From Bowmanella yangjiangensis (GTDB taxonomy: Bacteria > Pseudomonadota > Gammaproteobacteria > Enterobacterales > Alteromonadaceae): a stretch of 64,000 nucleotides of DNA. The stretch's first letter is position 1, and every line of letters starts with the position of its first letter. Shown piece by piece: positions 38,437 through 47,795 of this stretch. A program made the translations under genes and the position numbers. The stretch spans positions 1 through 64,000 of the forward strand of contig NZ_JAFKCS010000014.1 of NCBI RefSeq assembly GCF_017255015.1. The letters are read 5' to 3'. Under the pieces are notes generated by a model that was not told the origin of the DNA, ran no database searches, and saw only the letters and a list, made by a program, of their open reading frames with translations.

Positions 38437-40118
38437 CAGTACTGCTCCTTCATTAATTGGGCACGCAAGCCGTTCCAGGTGATTACTCCGACAATGTCGC
38501 TGGGGGTGTCTTCATAGATATAAACGGCACCGTCACGACTGGCTTGCAGAATTTCGTATACCTCGGCGAGGGTTGCCTGGGCAGGTACACCTTCCATCAC
38601 CACATATTTAAGCGGGTTACTCTGGTCCGGACTCAGGCTTACATCAAACTGTACAAGAGAATATTGCATGCCAATTTCAAAATCTTGCGCCAGTACTATT
38701 AAATCCGTGGGCTGTTGCTGCAAGTGGTTGAGCATAAGCTGCTCTGGGCTATCCTGAAACAACTTAAAGTCTTTGTTGGCTTCGGCCATAACCCCAGTTT
38801 TTTGCAGGTGCTCACGAATCGACGACGTGGTGTAGCTAAGTTTCTGGTAATCCAGTTGGCGAATAAAAATGGAGCGGTTTTTAAATAACTGAGTCGACGT
38901 GACATAGGCTGGCACAATCACCAGCATGGCTGGCAAGATAATTTGTGGAGACAACGACAGTTCCATGGCCGCAGATAAGGCCGCCAACGGCGCATGTAAC
39001 ACGGCGCTGAGTAATCCAGCCATACCTAACAAGGCAAAGGTGCCGGTATAGGCGGAGGTATCATCCATAAACAGCCCCAAGGGCAGCAGCATAATGGCGC
39101 CGGTTAATACCCCCATACCGATAACCGGACCTATTACCCCGCCGGGTACACCCAGGCCCAAGGCTATCAAGGTCAGAAGGAACTTGGCGGCCAGAATGGC
39201 AAATAGCAATACGAGATTATCCGGTGAACTTACTACAAACTGGATGGAGCTCATGCCCGAGCCCATCGCCTGCGGCAGCAAATAGCCAACCATACCTGTT
39301 AATAACCCGGCGAGTAATAATCGGCTGGCCATATTCAAGGGGCGAAACCAGCGAATCATATTCATTAACTGATTATTAAATAAGGTGGCCATGGCACCCA
39401 GTAACACACCTACCGGGATCAGGTACAAATAGAACCAGTTATTAAACTGGCCGAAGTTAAGTAGCGCCAGTTCGCTGCCCTCGCCAAATACCAGGCGGGT
39501 TAGCACCGAGCCACAGGCAGCAGCCAGCATGACGGGAATGAAAATATGGATTTTGTATTCACGCAGCACCACTTCCATAACAAAAATGACCGCCGCAAAG
39601 GGGGTGTTAAAGGAAGCGGAAATGCCCGCAGCAATGCCGCACCCTGCCAGAATTCGAATACTGTTATAGGGGAGTTTTAACCACTGACCTAAGAAGCTAC
39701 TGCCCGCCGCCCCTAAATGCACACTAGGGCCTTCACGCCCAACTGAAAATCCGCTGGCCAGGGCAACGACGCCACCAAAAAACTGGTTTATGCTGGTACG
39801 CAGTGGAATGTGGCCATAACGATGTTTAACCCGGTGGATCACGTAGGGAATGCCCATACGGTAATGCTTAAAGCCGGTGACAAAGGCAAACAGCAGGATC
39901 AGGGCGGCGCCGATGATGGGCAGAATAAATCGGTCAACTGCATCCATAGTGGTAAAATTGTCGCCCTGTTGCAGGTACAATCCCTGCAATAGCTCGATGG
40001 TCAGGCGAAACAGAATTATCACCACAGCGGCACAAACACCGCCGACTATGCCGAGCAGGCAAAGTTGCACTGAGGTGCGTGGATGAGCGAGTTCCTGGCG
40101 CAGTCCCTGTAAATTCAT
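38436..40118 (-). CDS. ClC-family chloride channel/antiporter with CBS region
   Basis: A 560-residue ClC protein: about 10-11 membrane-embedded helices (20-420), then a cytoplasmic tail with a CBS-like region (about 490-555, VYEILQASRDGAVYIYEDTPSDIVGVI). Filter motifs are GREGPSVHLG, with the external gating Glu (about residue 128), and GLGVPGGVIGPVIGMG. The first motif GSGIP is replaced by MGIPY, seen in some CBS-bearing bacterial ClC proteins. Transporter versus channel cannot be decided by eye. It starts the clc-hemJ unit. Confidence 0.92.
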   Translation of the reverse strand: MNLQGLRQELAHPRTSVQLCLLGIVGGVCAAVVIILFRLTIELLQGLYLQQGDNFTTMDAVDRFILPIIGAALILLFAFVTGFKHYRMGIPYVIHRVKHRYGHIPLRTSINQFFGGVVALASGFSVGREGPSVHLGAAGSSFLGQWLKLPYNSIRILAGCGIAAGISASFNTPFAAVIFVMEVVLREYKIHIFIPVMLAAACGSVLTRLVFGEGSELALLNFGQFNNWFYLYLIPVGVLLGAMATLFNNQLMNMIRWFRPLNMASRLLLAGLLTGMVGYLLPQAMGSGMSSIQFVVSSPDNLVLLFAILAAKFLLTLIALGLGVPGGVIGPVIGMGVLTGAIMLLPLGLFMDDTSAYTGTFALLGMAGLLSAVLHAPLAALSAAMELSLSPQIILPAMLVIVPAYVTSTQLFKNRSIFIRQLDYQKLSYTTSSIREHLQKTGVMAEANKDFKLFQDSPEQLMLNHLQQQPTDLIVLAQDFEIGMQYSLVQFDVSLSPDQSNPLKYVVMEGVPAQATLAEVYEILQASRDGAVYIYEDTPSDIVGVITWNGLRAQLMKEQY

Positions 40119-40211
40119 GGTGTGGTTGGCAAGGCGATTTATCGCAAGTCTATCACAACTCAGCAGAAGAAAACCCTGATATGACAGACACTTTGGTCAA
40201 AGAGGAAATGG

Positions 40212-40934
40212 ATGTTGCTGTCTCCTAAAGCATTGAAAACGAAGTTGGGCGCCATGCGCTTTTATTGGCTGATGATCGCCCTGCTGGTATTGGTTGGTTA
40301 CCTGGGAATTCGTTGGGGTAACCATCAGTATGAATACCAAGCGCGTCAGATTGAGGCCCTCGAGCAAAGTTTGGCGAACGTCACGGCGGAAAATAATAAG
40401 CTGACCAAAAGCCTGAATATCCTGGGCGTGGAACTGGAGGTTGAGCGTTTAGCCAGCCAACAGATGCAGGGTAGTCTTACCCAGAGTATGCAAAAGCAGG
40501 CGGAGATTCGTCGGGAATTGTCCTTCTACCAGAAAGTCATGGCCCCAGAGATGCAAGAGCAGGGGGTGGTGGTCGATTCCTTGGATATCGAAGCGACCAA
40601 CAGCCCGGGCTATTTTCGTTTTGCATTGGTGATGATGCAAAAAGATAAGCGTAAAGATCTGGTGCAAGGCCAAGCACAGGTAGTGATTCATGGTAGTAAG
40701 GATGGCACGCCGTCGCAGTTGGTACTTACTGACTTAATGGGCGATGACAGCAAGCCCCTAGGCTTTCGATTCCGCTATTTTGAGGTGCTGGAAGGGGTGT
40801 TCCAACTGCCAGAAGGCTTTATTCCTCAGCGCCTCGAAGTGGATTGCAGCCTGACGAAGCCTAAAAAGGGTGAGCTAAAACGCAGCTTTGAGTGGTTGTT
40901 GTCGGTGTCGGAAACGGCCGAACTGAATAGTTGA
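40212..40934 (+). CDS. DUF6776 membrane protein
   Basis: A 240-residue protein with one membrane helix (about 17-35), a coiled coil (about 40-105) and a periplasmic beta-rich domain (FYQKVMAPEMQEQGVVVDSLDI, FRFALVMMQKDKR, GFIPQRLEVDC). It matches DUF6776, a family of unknown function usually found upstream of erpA in Alteromonadales. AGAGG is six bases before the ATG. In some relatives a bactofilin gene lies between it and erpA; here only about 80 bases separate them. Confidence 0.82.
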   Translation: MLLSPKALKTKLGAMRFYWLMIALLVLVGYLGIRWGNHQYEYQARQIEALEQSLANVTAENNKLTKSLNILGVELEVERLASQQMQGSLTQSMQKQAEIRRELSFYQKVMAPEMQEQGVVVDSLDIEATNSPGYFRFALVMMQKDKRKDLVQGQAQVVIHGSKDGTPSQLVLTDLMGDDSKPLGFRFRYFEVLEGVFQLPEGFIPQRLEVDCSLTKPKKGELKRSFEWLLSVSETAELNS

Positions 40935-41017
40935 TTGAAATAGTCAGGTATAAGATAATAGCGGCGTTTGCATACAACCGGTGCACCCGGTTTTTTCGGT
41001 CCTGATTGAGGTTAAAG

Positions 41018-41362
41018 ATGTCTGTCGAATCAGCCTATCCTGTTGAATTCTCCGATGCGGCGGCCCGCAAGGTCAAAGCGTTGATTGAAGAAGAAGAAAA
41101 CCCGAACCTCAAGTTACGGGTGTTTGTTACTGGCGGTGGTTGCTCGGGCTTTCAATATGGCTTTACCTTTGATGAAAAGGTTAACGATGGTGATACCACC
41201 ATTGATAAAGACAGTGTGACATTAGTGGTTGACCCTATGAGTTTGCAGTATCTGGTAGGCGGCACGGTTGACTATAGCGAAGGGCTTGATGGTAGCCGTT
41301 TTCTGGTTAATAACCCCAATGCCACCACCACCTGTGGATGTGGTTCAAGCTTCAGCATCTGA
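41018..41362 (+). CDS. erpA: Iron-sulfur cluster insertion protein ErpA
   Basis: A 114-residue A-type carrier. C42 in [12 protein letters not shown] and C106, C108 in [12 protein letters not shown] are the three cluster-binding cysteines. It delivers Fe-S clusters to respiratory and isoprenoid-pathway enzymes. ATG 41018 is used, with GAGG six bases upstream. A small hairpin (TGGCCCG/CGGGCCA, 41370-41392) follows the stop but lacks a T tract. Confidence 0.95.
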   Translation: MSVESAYPVEFSDAAARKVKALIEEEENPNLKLRVFVTGGGCSGFQYGFTFDEKVNDGDTTIDKDSVTLVVDPMSLQYLVGGTVDYSEGLDGSRFLVNNPNATTTCGCGSSFSI

Positions 41363-41489
41363 CCAATTTGGCCCGTAATAGGTTGCGGGCCAGCAATTCT
41401 CTGGCTTAGGCCAAACTTTCCTGCCAAAAACAAAATTCATATACAAATATTTAACACGCTCTAGTATGGTATTAATTCTTACTTAGCTT

Positions 41490-42920
41490 GTGAGTTTGTT
41501 CCATTTGAATAGATATTACCGAGCCCGTTTGATGTGTTGGGCCGGGTTACTCCTTATCGCCATTAGCAGACCGCTGTTGGCAGACGAGGAGCTAAAACCG
41601 CTAAAAATGGACAGCCCCATTCAGCCGGATAGTCCTTACAGTCAGTTTGTTGGGGAACTGCTGGGGAATGCTTATGCTTCTCTTGGTTATCGTCTCGAGC
41701 TTGAGTCCATGCCCCTTGGGCGCAGCTTTATTGAGGCTGACGAAGGGCGCTTGGATGGCTTGCGAGACAGGGGGCAGAGCATAGGAGGCGTGTACCCAAA
41801 TCTGATTCAAGTGCCTTTCCCGCTCTACGATTTCAATTTGGTGTTGCTGGCTGACCGGCGTCGCTGCGGACTATGTGAACTGGGCGACCTTAATAGTCTG
41901 GTGACATTAAGGGGATTTCAGTTTCAGGAAGACTATTTCAATCGTCAGCCGGTGCATCCGCAAATCCTGAAACTAGGTGATACCAACGCGGTATTGGACA
42001 TGCTGAGGTTAAAGCGGGTGGATGCGGCAGTCATGACCGAATTGATTGTGCCGGCGAGCTTTTATCAAAGCTCAGCACATTGGATCCAATACCCACTGGA
42101 TAATGCTTCCATATTTCATTACTTACACGCAAAGCATGCTTCGCTGGCCAGAAAGCTGGCAAGCAAACTGGAAGAGATGGAGTTGACCGGTGAAGTGTGG
42201 CGGCTACGTCAGAAGTATGGGATCCCACCAATACATATCGCCCCCTCCCTAGGGCCAAGTAGCAAAGTGTCTGCGATATCGGGCAATTGGCAGGGCTACA
42301 CGGACACTCCACAATCGACATACTGGCGCATTTTAGCCGGGGTTTTTGCTGATCAGGCCGTGGAGCTGGAAACGCGGCAATCAAACTGGAAGCGGGCAAA
42401 ACAAGAGTTTATGGAAGGCCGCTTTGACATGCTGGTAGGGGCCTATGCCATTGAAGTCCCTGCGGATGCCCTTCGTTCCAATGTGCATATTGACTATGAG
42501 TATCCCGTGGTGGCTGTGGCGGCGGATGCTTCGCGCCTGACGGCCATGCTAGACGGGGGGAAACCAGGTAAGGCCTGCCATGTGCTGGGCTATGAGTTCG
42601 CCAGTTGGCTACCCGCCAATCTTGAGATTTATGAGGCCAGCAACCTGCTGGACTGCGTCAAGCTACTGCAAAGCCAGCGTGTGGATCTGCTGGTGGATTT
42701 TAGCTACAACTTAAGTGATGAGGAAAAGGCTATCTATGTGCAGCGTGAGATTAAAGAAGCCTTACCTTTGTTCGTGGTATTTCAAAATACCAGTCGTGGT
42801 CATTTACTAAGGAAAATTTTTGAGCAGAGTTTCCGGCAATTGGTTGCATCTGGCGCAGCAGCTGGTTACTTTCCTGACCAGGCGAGCTATCAACAGGCTC
42901 GTCTAACAAAATCCCCTTAA
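41490..42920 (+). CDS. Secreted protein with two tandem solute-binding (SBP_bac_3-like) lobes
   Basis: A 476-residue protein with a signal peptide (ends SRPLLADEE) and no later membrane helix. Two segments, about 40-250 and 265-465, each look like a family 3 periplasmic binding protein. The first has LELESMPLGRSFIEADEGRLDG and LRLKRVDAAVMTELIV; the second has ELETRQSNWKRAKQEFMEGRFDMLVGAY and LLQSQRVDLLVDFSY. The repeated 'many-charged loop plus G-R-x-D' pattern suggests duplication. No permease or ATPase gene is near, so it may be a sensor or scavenger rather than a transporter part. The start is uncertain: GTG 41490 has no ribosome site; ATG 41532 with GAG eight bases upstream is a good alternative. 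Confidence 0.78.
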   Translation: MSLFHLNRYYRARLMCWAGLLLIAISRPLLADEELKPLKMDSPIQPDSPYSQFVGELLGNAYASLGYRLELESMPLGRSFIEADEGRLDGLRDRGQSIGGVYPNLIQVPFPLYDFNLVLLADRRRCGLCELGDLNSLVTLRGFQFQEDYFNRQPVHPQILKLGDTNAVLDMLRLKRVDAAVMTELIVPASFYQSSAHWIQYPLDNASIFHYLHAKHASLARKLASKLEEMELTGEVWRLRQKYGIPPIHIAPSLGPSSKVSAISGNWQGYTDTPQSTYWRILAGVFADQAVELETRQSNWKRAKQEFMEGRFDMLVGAYAIEVPADALRSNVHIDYEYPVVAVAADASRLTAMLDGGKPGKACHVLGYEFASWLPANLEIYEASNLLDCVKLLQSQRVDLLVDFSYNLSDEEKAIYVQREIKEALPLFVVFQNTSRGHLLRKIFEQSFRQLVASGAAAGYFPDQASYQQARLTKSP

Positions 42921-42940
42921 ACATCAAATGGAGCATTGCC

Positions 42941-43516
42941 ATGCTTAAGCTATACGGCTCAACCACATCACCTTTTGTGCGCCGTTTACGCCTGCTGTTG
43001 GTCGATCACGACCATGAGTTTATCAATATGCAGATTTTCGAAGGTGCAGATAGAGAATTGCTGCGATCATTAAACCCGACCTTGAAAATCCCCATGCTGG
43101 ACGATGATGGTGAGGTGATTTTTGATTCTCGGGTGATTTTTCGTTACCTGAGTGAGAAGTTGGGGCTGACCAGGTTGAGCTGGGCGCAGGAAAATACCCT
43201 GACCTTGATTGATTCGGTCAATGATGCCCTGGTACAGGCGCTGCTAATGAAGCGTTCTGATGTTGTGGCCGACTCAGCCAAACTTATTTTCCGCCTGCAG
43301 CAAGAGCGCATTGAAACCGTGTTTGCTGAATTGGAAAAACTTGCGGCAGATGGAGAATTCGACCAATGGGATTATCCAGCGATTTGTTTGTATTGCTTAT
43401 TGGACTGGGTATTGTTCCGTGAATTGCATGATGTGCAGACTTATCCTTCACTAATGGCTTTTCATGCCAAACATGCGACTAAAGCAGAATCTCTGGCAAC
43501 CGATCCACGCGAGTAG
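42941..43516 (+). CDS. Glutathione S-transferase-fold protein
   Basis: A 191-residue GST-like protein. The thioredoxin-fold N-terminus is LKLYGSTTSPFVRRLRLLL with the catalytic-type Ser/Cys site (STTSPFVR) and the cis-Pro motif LKIPMLDDDGEVIFDSRVIFRYL (I-P at about 49-50, D-S at 61-62, which binds the glutathione gamma-Glu). The C-terminal helical domain is short. The exact class and substrate are unknown. GGAG precedes the ATG, 20 bases after the upstream stop. Confidence 0.85.
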   Translation: MLKLYGSTTSPFVRRLRLLLVDHDHEFINMQIFEGADRELLRSLNPTLKIPMLDDDGEVIFDSRVIFRYLSEKLGLTRLSWAQENTLTLIDSVNDALVQALLMKRSDVVADSAKLIFRLQQERIETVFAELEKLAADGEFDQWDYPAICLYCLLDWVLFRELHDVQTYPSLMAFHAKHATKAESLATDPRE

Positions 43517-43536
43517 CCTGTTTCCCCTTCTTAAAT

Positions 43537-43555
43537 AGCCCCGCACGACGGGGCT
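43537..43555. terminator. Hairpin after the GST-like gene
   Basis: AGCCCCG-CACGA-CGGGGCT gives a seven-base GC-rich stem 20 bases beyond the stop codon. No T run follows, so it is a possible terminator only. Confidence 0.5.
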
Positions 43556-43618
43556 GCCTGCTTCGCTTATTGTTGCTGACTTGATTCACTTTAAATAGTT
43601 TTCATTTGTTTATTGTTT

Positions 43619-43678
43619 GGGTTAATTTGAATTAATCCATTTTTTGTTTGTTAAAAATTTGTTTATTTAAAATATAAT
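43619..43678 (+). promoter_or_regulatory. Candidate operator and -10 box before the PLP-enzyme gene
   Basis: An AT-rich region upstream of 43721 holds the inverted repeat TTAATT-TG-AATTAA with flanking GG and CC (43619-43638) and a TATAAT box at 43673-43678. The -35 region is T-rich and weak, which would fit an activator-dependent promoter. Palindromes of this AT-centred type are typical Lrp/AsnC sites, and an Lrp/AsnC gene lies at 46030-46491; the link is inferred. Confidence 0.45.
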
Positions 43679-43720
43679 TCTGTTTAGGCTGGTTGCAATT
43701 CGTACCAATTAGGCAGATTT

Positions 43721-45505
43721 ATGTCAGATAATATTCAGCAAGCAAAGCAACTCTCTCCACGGCGCAATAGCTCACACGCAGAAACAGTGCAGGAGTTGGC
43801 ACAGGAACAATTACAGCACTTTGGTATTGATGCTACGTCGGACTATGGTCAGGCGCTCTATCAGGCGGCGTTGCATCTATACCAGACCCAGGGGGATGTT
43901 GCCCGCCTCTGGCAGGTCACCCAGAACACCCTGGAAGGACTTAGCCGGGAGGATAAGATTGCCCGTTTTAATGCCAAAAAATTTCTGTCATTCCAAATAG
44001 CTAAGGTATTAGATACCCTGCAAAATCCCTTTCGGGCAGTACATCAAAGTTTGCACCGTCAGCAAGGCTCGCAGCTGGCTCGCAATCACTATCCGCTGTT
44101 TGACAATGTCACGGCGCTGTTTTCAGCAACGCCGGTAGTGGTGCGCACTGCAACCTATGTTTATGCCTGCACCGAATGGGTGGATGATGCTTTTCAGGGC
44201 AAAGAAGCGACCCACCAGATTTATTCTCGCCTGTTAAATCCGACCGCTATTTCGTTGGCTAATGCCATTGTTGACTTGGAGGCCGGGCCTTATGCGGCTG
44301 AGTATCTGGCCTGGAATTTTAATTCCGGGATGGCGGCGATAGACGGCATGCTGTCCAACGTTCTGCGACATGGTGATGTGTTAGTGGTGTCGCGTAATAT
44401 TTATGGCGGCGTGTTTCAGTTACTGCATGACTACTTTGCCAGAGCAGACCGCCTGGCGATTCAGCTTGAGTGGTTTGACGGTTATCAGGCCGATGAATTT
44501 GCCGATTTTTTAGCGGGGGTTAAAGCTAGACACGCTGACCGTCTGGCGCAGGGCAAGAAGTTACACGTTTATTTGGAATCGCCTTGTAACCCCCACGGCT
44601 ATGTGTTGGACGTGCCGGGTATCTGCCGTCTTGCTCATCAGGGAAATCATCTGGTTATGCTGGATGCCACCCTGGCCACCCCGGTACTTAGTCAGCCACT
44701 GCAATGTGCTGACAAGGCTGAGCGACCGGATTATCTGGTACACAGCTACACCAAAGATATTTGTGGAAGCGGTGCCACCACAGCCGGGGTGGTGATAGGC
44801 GAGAATCACCGCATGTTCCAGGCCAAGGGCGATAAGGTTAATGGGGTGGATTGGTCACAAACCATGTTCTGGGATGTGTTTTACATAAAAGGCGCGTTTC
44901 TGGACTCCGAGAAAGCCTTTGATGTGCTTAACGGCATGAAAACCCTGGAGCAGCGCATGTTATCCAAGGTGATTAACACCCAGGTCTTTTGCCGCTTTTT
45001 GGCTTCTCACCCAGATTTTAGGGTGAATAGCCACGTGGTAGAAGGGCACCCTAATGCCGAGCTGCGTCGCAAGCTGATGCGTCATGGCTGGCCCTGTTCG
45101 CTGTTTACCGTGGATATGGAAGGTGCCAGTCTGGATAGACAGACCTTCGTGCGTTTTTTTGACTCCCTGGAGCCGGCTTTTAGTCATCAGGTATCTATTG
45201 GTCAGAACAACACTATTATTTTATGCCCGGCCCTGACGTCTCATTCTGAACTGGCCGAAGCTGACCAACATGCTGCCGGTATCTTTCTTACCACCATGCG
45301 GGTGGCGATGGGTACCGACAACGTTAAGGAGTTAATTGCCCAGTTTATCCAAAGTGCCAGATTGCATATTGATCCGTTAAGACCAGGCTTCAGTGAAAAA
45401 TTCATGTCGCCAGCCGACATCGATGCCTTGTATCAGCGTGTGGCTATTACCAGTGCCGAGCAGCACTATACGTCTGGCCCCAGTATGGCGGTGTTATTGG
45501 AATGA
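43721..45505 (+). CDS. Large PLP-dependent enzyme of the Cys/Met metabolism fold
   Basis: A 594-residue fold-type I PLP enzyme. Residues 1-100 are an extra helical region not found in ordinary cystathionine synthases/lyases. The catalytic part (about 110-560) has the aromatic-ring site region NFNSGMAAIDGMLSNVLRHGDVLVVSRNIYGG, ESPCNPHGYVLDV, the PLP Asp in LVMLDATLATPVLSQPL, and the Schiff-base lysine in VHSYTKDICGSGATTAG. Late on, GMKTLEQRM resembles the GLKTL..R segment of the family. The family usually has about 400 residues, so this is a long variant; beta/gamma-lyase, synthase or another activity on sulfur amino acids all fit. The SRPBCC gene follows without a gap and an Lrp-type gene lies convergently downstream. 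Confidence 0.82.
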   Translation: MSDNIQQAKQLSPRRNSSHAETVQELAQEQLQHFGIDATSDYGQALYQAALHLYQTQGDVARLWQVTQNTLEGLSREDKIARFNAKKFLSFQIAKVLDTLQNPFRAVHQSLHRQQGSQLARNHYPLFDNVTALFSATPVVVRTATYVYACTEWVDDAFQGKEATHQIYSRLLNPTAISLANAIVDLEAGPYAAEYLAWNFNSGMAAIDGMLSNVLRHGDVLVVSRNIYGGVFQLLHDYFARADRLAIQLEWFDGYQADEFADFLAGVKARHADRLAQGKKLHVYLESPCNPHGYVLDVPGICRLAHQGNHLVMLDATLATPVLSQPLQCADKAERPDYLVHSYTKDICGSGATTAGVVIGENHRMFQAKGDKVNGVDWSQTMFWDVFYIKGAFLDSEKAFDVLNGMKTLEQRMLSKVINTQVFCRFLASHPDFRVNSHVVEGHPNAELRRKLMRHGWPCSLFTVDMEGASLDRQTFVRFFDSLEPAFSHQVSIGQNNTIILCPALTSHSELAEADQHAAGIFLTTMRVAMGTDNVKELIAQFIQSARLHIDPLRPGFSEKFMSPADIDALYQRVAITSAEQHYTSGPSMAVLLE

Positions 45506-46000
45506 GTGCCGGATAAAAAGATTGCAGATAATGCCCTGTCTGCCGATGATAGGGCATTGCAGTTTGCTTATGGACAACCTATGTATCAATTCACCCTGAA
45601 TGTTAAGTTTGATGCGCCTCTGTCTCGTTTGTTTGATGCCTGGCACAAGCCAGAATTAATGCAGCAATGGTGGGCGCCGGGCGACATGTTAGTGGCTCAG
45701 CTTATGTCCAGCTTTCAGGAAGGAGGAAAGTTTCGTCTGGTGATGCAGGATACGGATTTTAATCAGCACATCGTGATGGGAGAGTACTTGCAAATTAAGG
45801 ACAACGAGAAACTGGTATTCAGTTGGCAGTGGCAGGGTAGTGAGCTGGTTACTGAAGTGAGTCTGGATTTTGCCAGTATCAACCAGCACACCTCTGAGCT
45901 AACTCTTACTCACAGTGGCTTTACCGATCAAGCGATGGCTGACGACCATCAGGCAGGTTGGATAGGTTGCCTGGAAAAATTGTCTCTGCTGACATTGTAA
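45506..46000 (+). CDS. SRPBCC (AHSA1-like) domain protein
   Basis: A protein of up to 164 residues. The domain starts at about residue 28 (FTLNVKFDAPLSRLFDAWHKPELMQQWWAPG) and ends ...ELTLTHSGF...HQAGWIGCLEKLSLL, the pattern of Aha1-like START-fold proteins that bind hydrophobic ligands. GTG 45506 directly abuts the TGA of the PLP gene and could be used by coupling; ATG 45581, at the start of the domain, is an alternative. Two further members of the family lie at 57.7 and 58.6 kb. Confidence 0.82.
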   Translation: MPDKKIADNALSADDRALQFAYGQPMYQFTLNVKFDAPLSRLFDAWHKPELMQQWWAPGDMLVAQLMSSFQEGGKFRLVMQDTDFNQHIVMGEYLQIKDNEKLVFSWQWQGSELVTEVSLDFASINQHTSELTLTHSGFTDQAMADDHQAGWIGCLEKLSLLTL

Positions 46001-46029
46001 AAGCGATTGGCTGGCATCACCTGCCTAAG

Positions 46030-46491
46030 TTAAAACTCTGGCAGGCTCTGGCTCTGGCAGTAATCGTAGACCAGTGCCGTTTCCACGTGGTTGACCTCGG
46101 CCCTGGCGGTAACCGCATTAAACACAAAGTCACGCAGATGGTGGGTATCCGATACCGTGACATGTACCAGAAAATCGTTTTCACCCCCCATATGATAAAG
46201 TCGCATGACTTCCGGCATAGGTAACAAGTCAGCCATAAAGGCATCTACGGTTTCACGGTTATGGTTTGATAGTCTTACTGCAATCATCGCTTGTATATGA
46301 CCGCCTAGTGCACTCATATTTAGCGTCAAGCTCGAGCCCTGAATAACCTGTTCAGCCTGCAAGCGTTTAACACGCTCCAAACAAGATGAGGGGGCTAACC
46401 CAACGCGACTGGCCAGTTCCTTGTTTGTCAGTCGCGCGTCCTTGTATAACAGCGCTAAAATCTGCAAATCCGTATTGTCTAGGGGGCGCAT
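46030..46491 (-). CDS. Lrp/AsnC family transcriptional regulator
   Basis: A 153-residue regulator: helix-turn-helix (about 4-60, LDNTDLQILALLYKDARLTNKELASRVGLAPSSCLERVKRL) and RAM ligand-binding domain (about 70-145, with GGENDFLVHVTV). Such proteins sense amino acids and form octamers. ATG 46491 is used because the TTG further upstream overlaps the M23 stop codon. It lies 17 bases after the M23 peptidase gene on the same strand and converges on the SRPBCC gene. A role in controlling the PLP enzyme is inferred from position. Confidence 0.92.
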   Translation of the reverse strand: MRPLDNTDLQILALLYKDARLTNKELASRVGLAPSSCLERVKRLQAEQVIQGSSLTLNMSALGGHIQAMIAVRLSNHNRETVDAFMADLLPMPEVMRLYHMGGENDFLVHVTVSDTHHLRDFVFNAVTARAEVNHVETALVYDYCQSQSLPEF

Positions 46492-46508
46492 AATAGGTGC
46501 CGGTGGCC

Positions 46509-47795
46509 TCAACGCATGGCCAGCATAATGCGGCGGTTGTTTTCCAAATGAGCCATATACTGTTCGGCCAGGGCCAGGAATTTGGTCTTGTCCTGTTTGG
46601 CAATCGGCTCGGCTTTGGGCAGTGTGACGGTACGAGGATTGCGGTGTACGCCATCAACTAAGAATTCATAGTGCAAGTGCGGCGCTTGTGACATACCAGT
46701 GGAGCCGACATAACCAATCACCTGACCTTGTTTAACGGTCTGGCCTTTTTTCACCGCACGTTTGGAGAAGTGCAGGTACTTGGTCATGTATTTTTCACCG
46801 TGCTGAACAAACACATAGTTGCCATTGTATTTGTTGTAAGCCGACGCGATAACCTTACCGTCACCCGCGGCGACCACCGGTGTACCAGTGTTGGCTCTAT
46901 AGTCAATGCCATTGTGTGGTTTCACCCGTTTTTGGATAGGGTGAAAACGCTTGGGATTGAAGTTGGAACTGATGTATTTAAAGTTTACCGGCGCCCGCAG
47001 GAAGCTCTTACGCATACTGCGTCCTTCTGGGGTGTAGTAATTGCCATCTTCGTAACGAATGGCCTGATACACTTCGCCTTGGTTGGTAAATTCTGCTGCC
47101 AGAATTTTGCCGTAGCCAATAAACTCGCCGTCGATAAACTCTTCTTCAAATACCAGATTAAAATTGTCGCCTTCACGCAATTCCAGCGCAAAGTCGATAT
47201 CCCAACCAAAGATATTGGCCAGGCTCATGATTTGGGCTTCAGACATACCGGCAGCGATACCGGCGTTCCAGAAACTGCTCTTGATGGTGCCGCTGGCATA
47301 ACCGAGGCGTACATCCACGTCTTTGTTTTCTATGCTACTGGTTAAGAGCCCTTGATCATCTGGTTGTATGAATAAGGTTTCGGTAGCTGAAATGTTGTAG
47401 CTTAGCGCTTGGAACTGTCCTTGTTCGTCAATAGCCAGTCTCAAGGTGTCGCCCGGCATCATTTTTAACAGGGTCTTGGCGTCTTTCCCTGCGTTGGACA
47501 CTTTATAGGTATCTTGAGGGCTCAATCCGGCACGGGAAAAAATCTTGGCGAGGTTATCTCCACGCTCAACGTTGAACTTTTTCCATTGAAAACGATTTTC
47601 ACTAACATGCAGAGATGGAAGCTCATCCACGGTTAACTGCAACGGATAGCGTTTACCCAGTTCCAGCTCTTCAGTCTGACGTGACGCAGTGGCGGGCTCA
47701 GACGGCAAGACAAATGCCAAAAAAGCCATAAGGCCTAAACCTGCAATCATCCACTTATGTGGTTTGGGTAGTTGTTTTAAGGTTTGCTTTACCAC
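46509..47795 (-). CDS. M23 peptidoglycan DD-endopeptidase (MepM-like)
   Basis: A 428-residue envelope protein: N-terminal membrane anchor/signal (about 15-32), an OapA/LysM-like region (about 65-130, [20 protein letters not shown]), a helical linker and the LytM/M23 domain (about 285-400) with the zinc ligands in PHNGIDYRA (H and D) and PHLHYEF (second H). All ligands are present, so it should cut D-Ala-mDAP cross-links during cell growth. The start is GTG 47795 with AGAGG eight bases upstream. It is divergent from tyrS, a common order in this group. Confidence 0.92.
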   Translation of the reverse strand: MVKQTLKQLPKPHKWMIAGLGLMAFLAFVLPSEPATASRQTEELELGKRYPLQLTVDELPSLHVSENRFQWKKFNVERGDNLAKIFSRAGLSPQDTYKVSNAGKDAKTLLKMMPGDTLRLAIDEQGQFQALSYNISATETLFIQPDDQGLLTSSIENKDVDVRLGYASGTIKSSFWNAGIAAGMSEAQIMSLANIFGWDIDFALELREGDNFNLVFEEEFIDGEFIGYGKILAAEFTNQGEVYQAIRYEDGNYYTPEGRSMRKSFLRAPVNFKYISSNFNPKRFHPIQKRVKPHNGIDYRANTGTPVVAAGDGKVIASAYNKYNGNYVFVQHGEKYMTKYLHFSKRAVKKGQTVKQGQVIGYVGSTGMSQAPHLHYEFLVDGVHRNPRTVTLPKAEPIAKQDKTKFLALAEQYMAHLENNRRIMLAMR

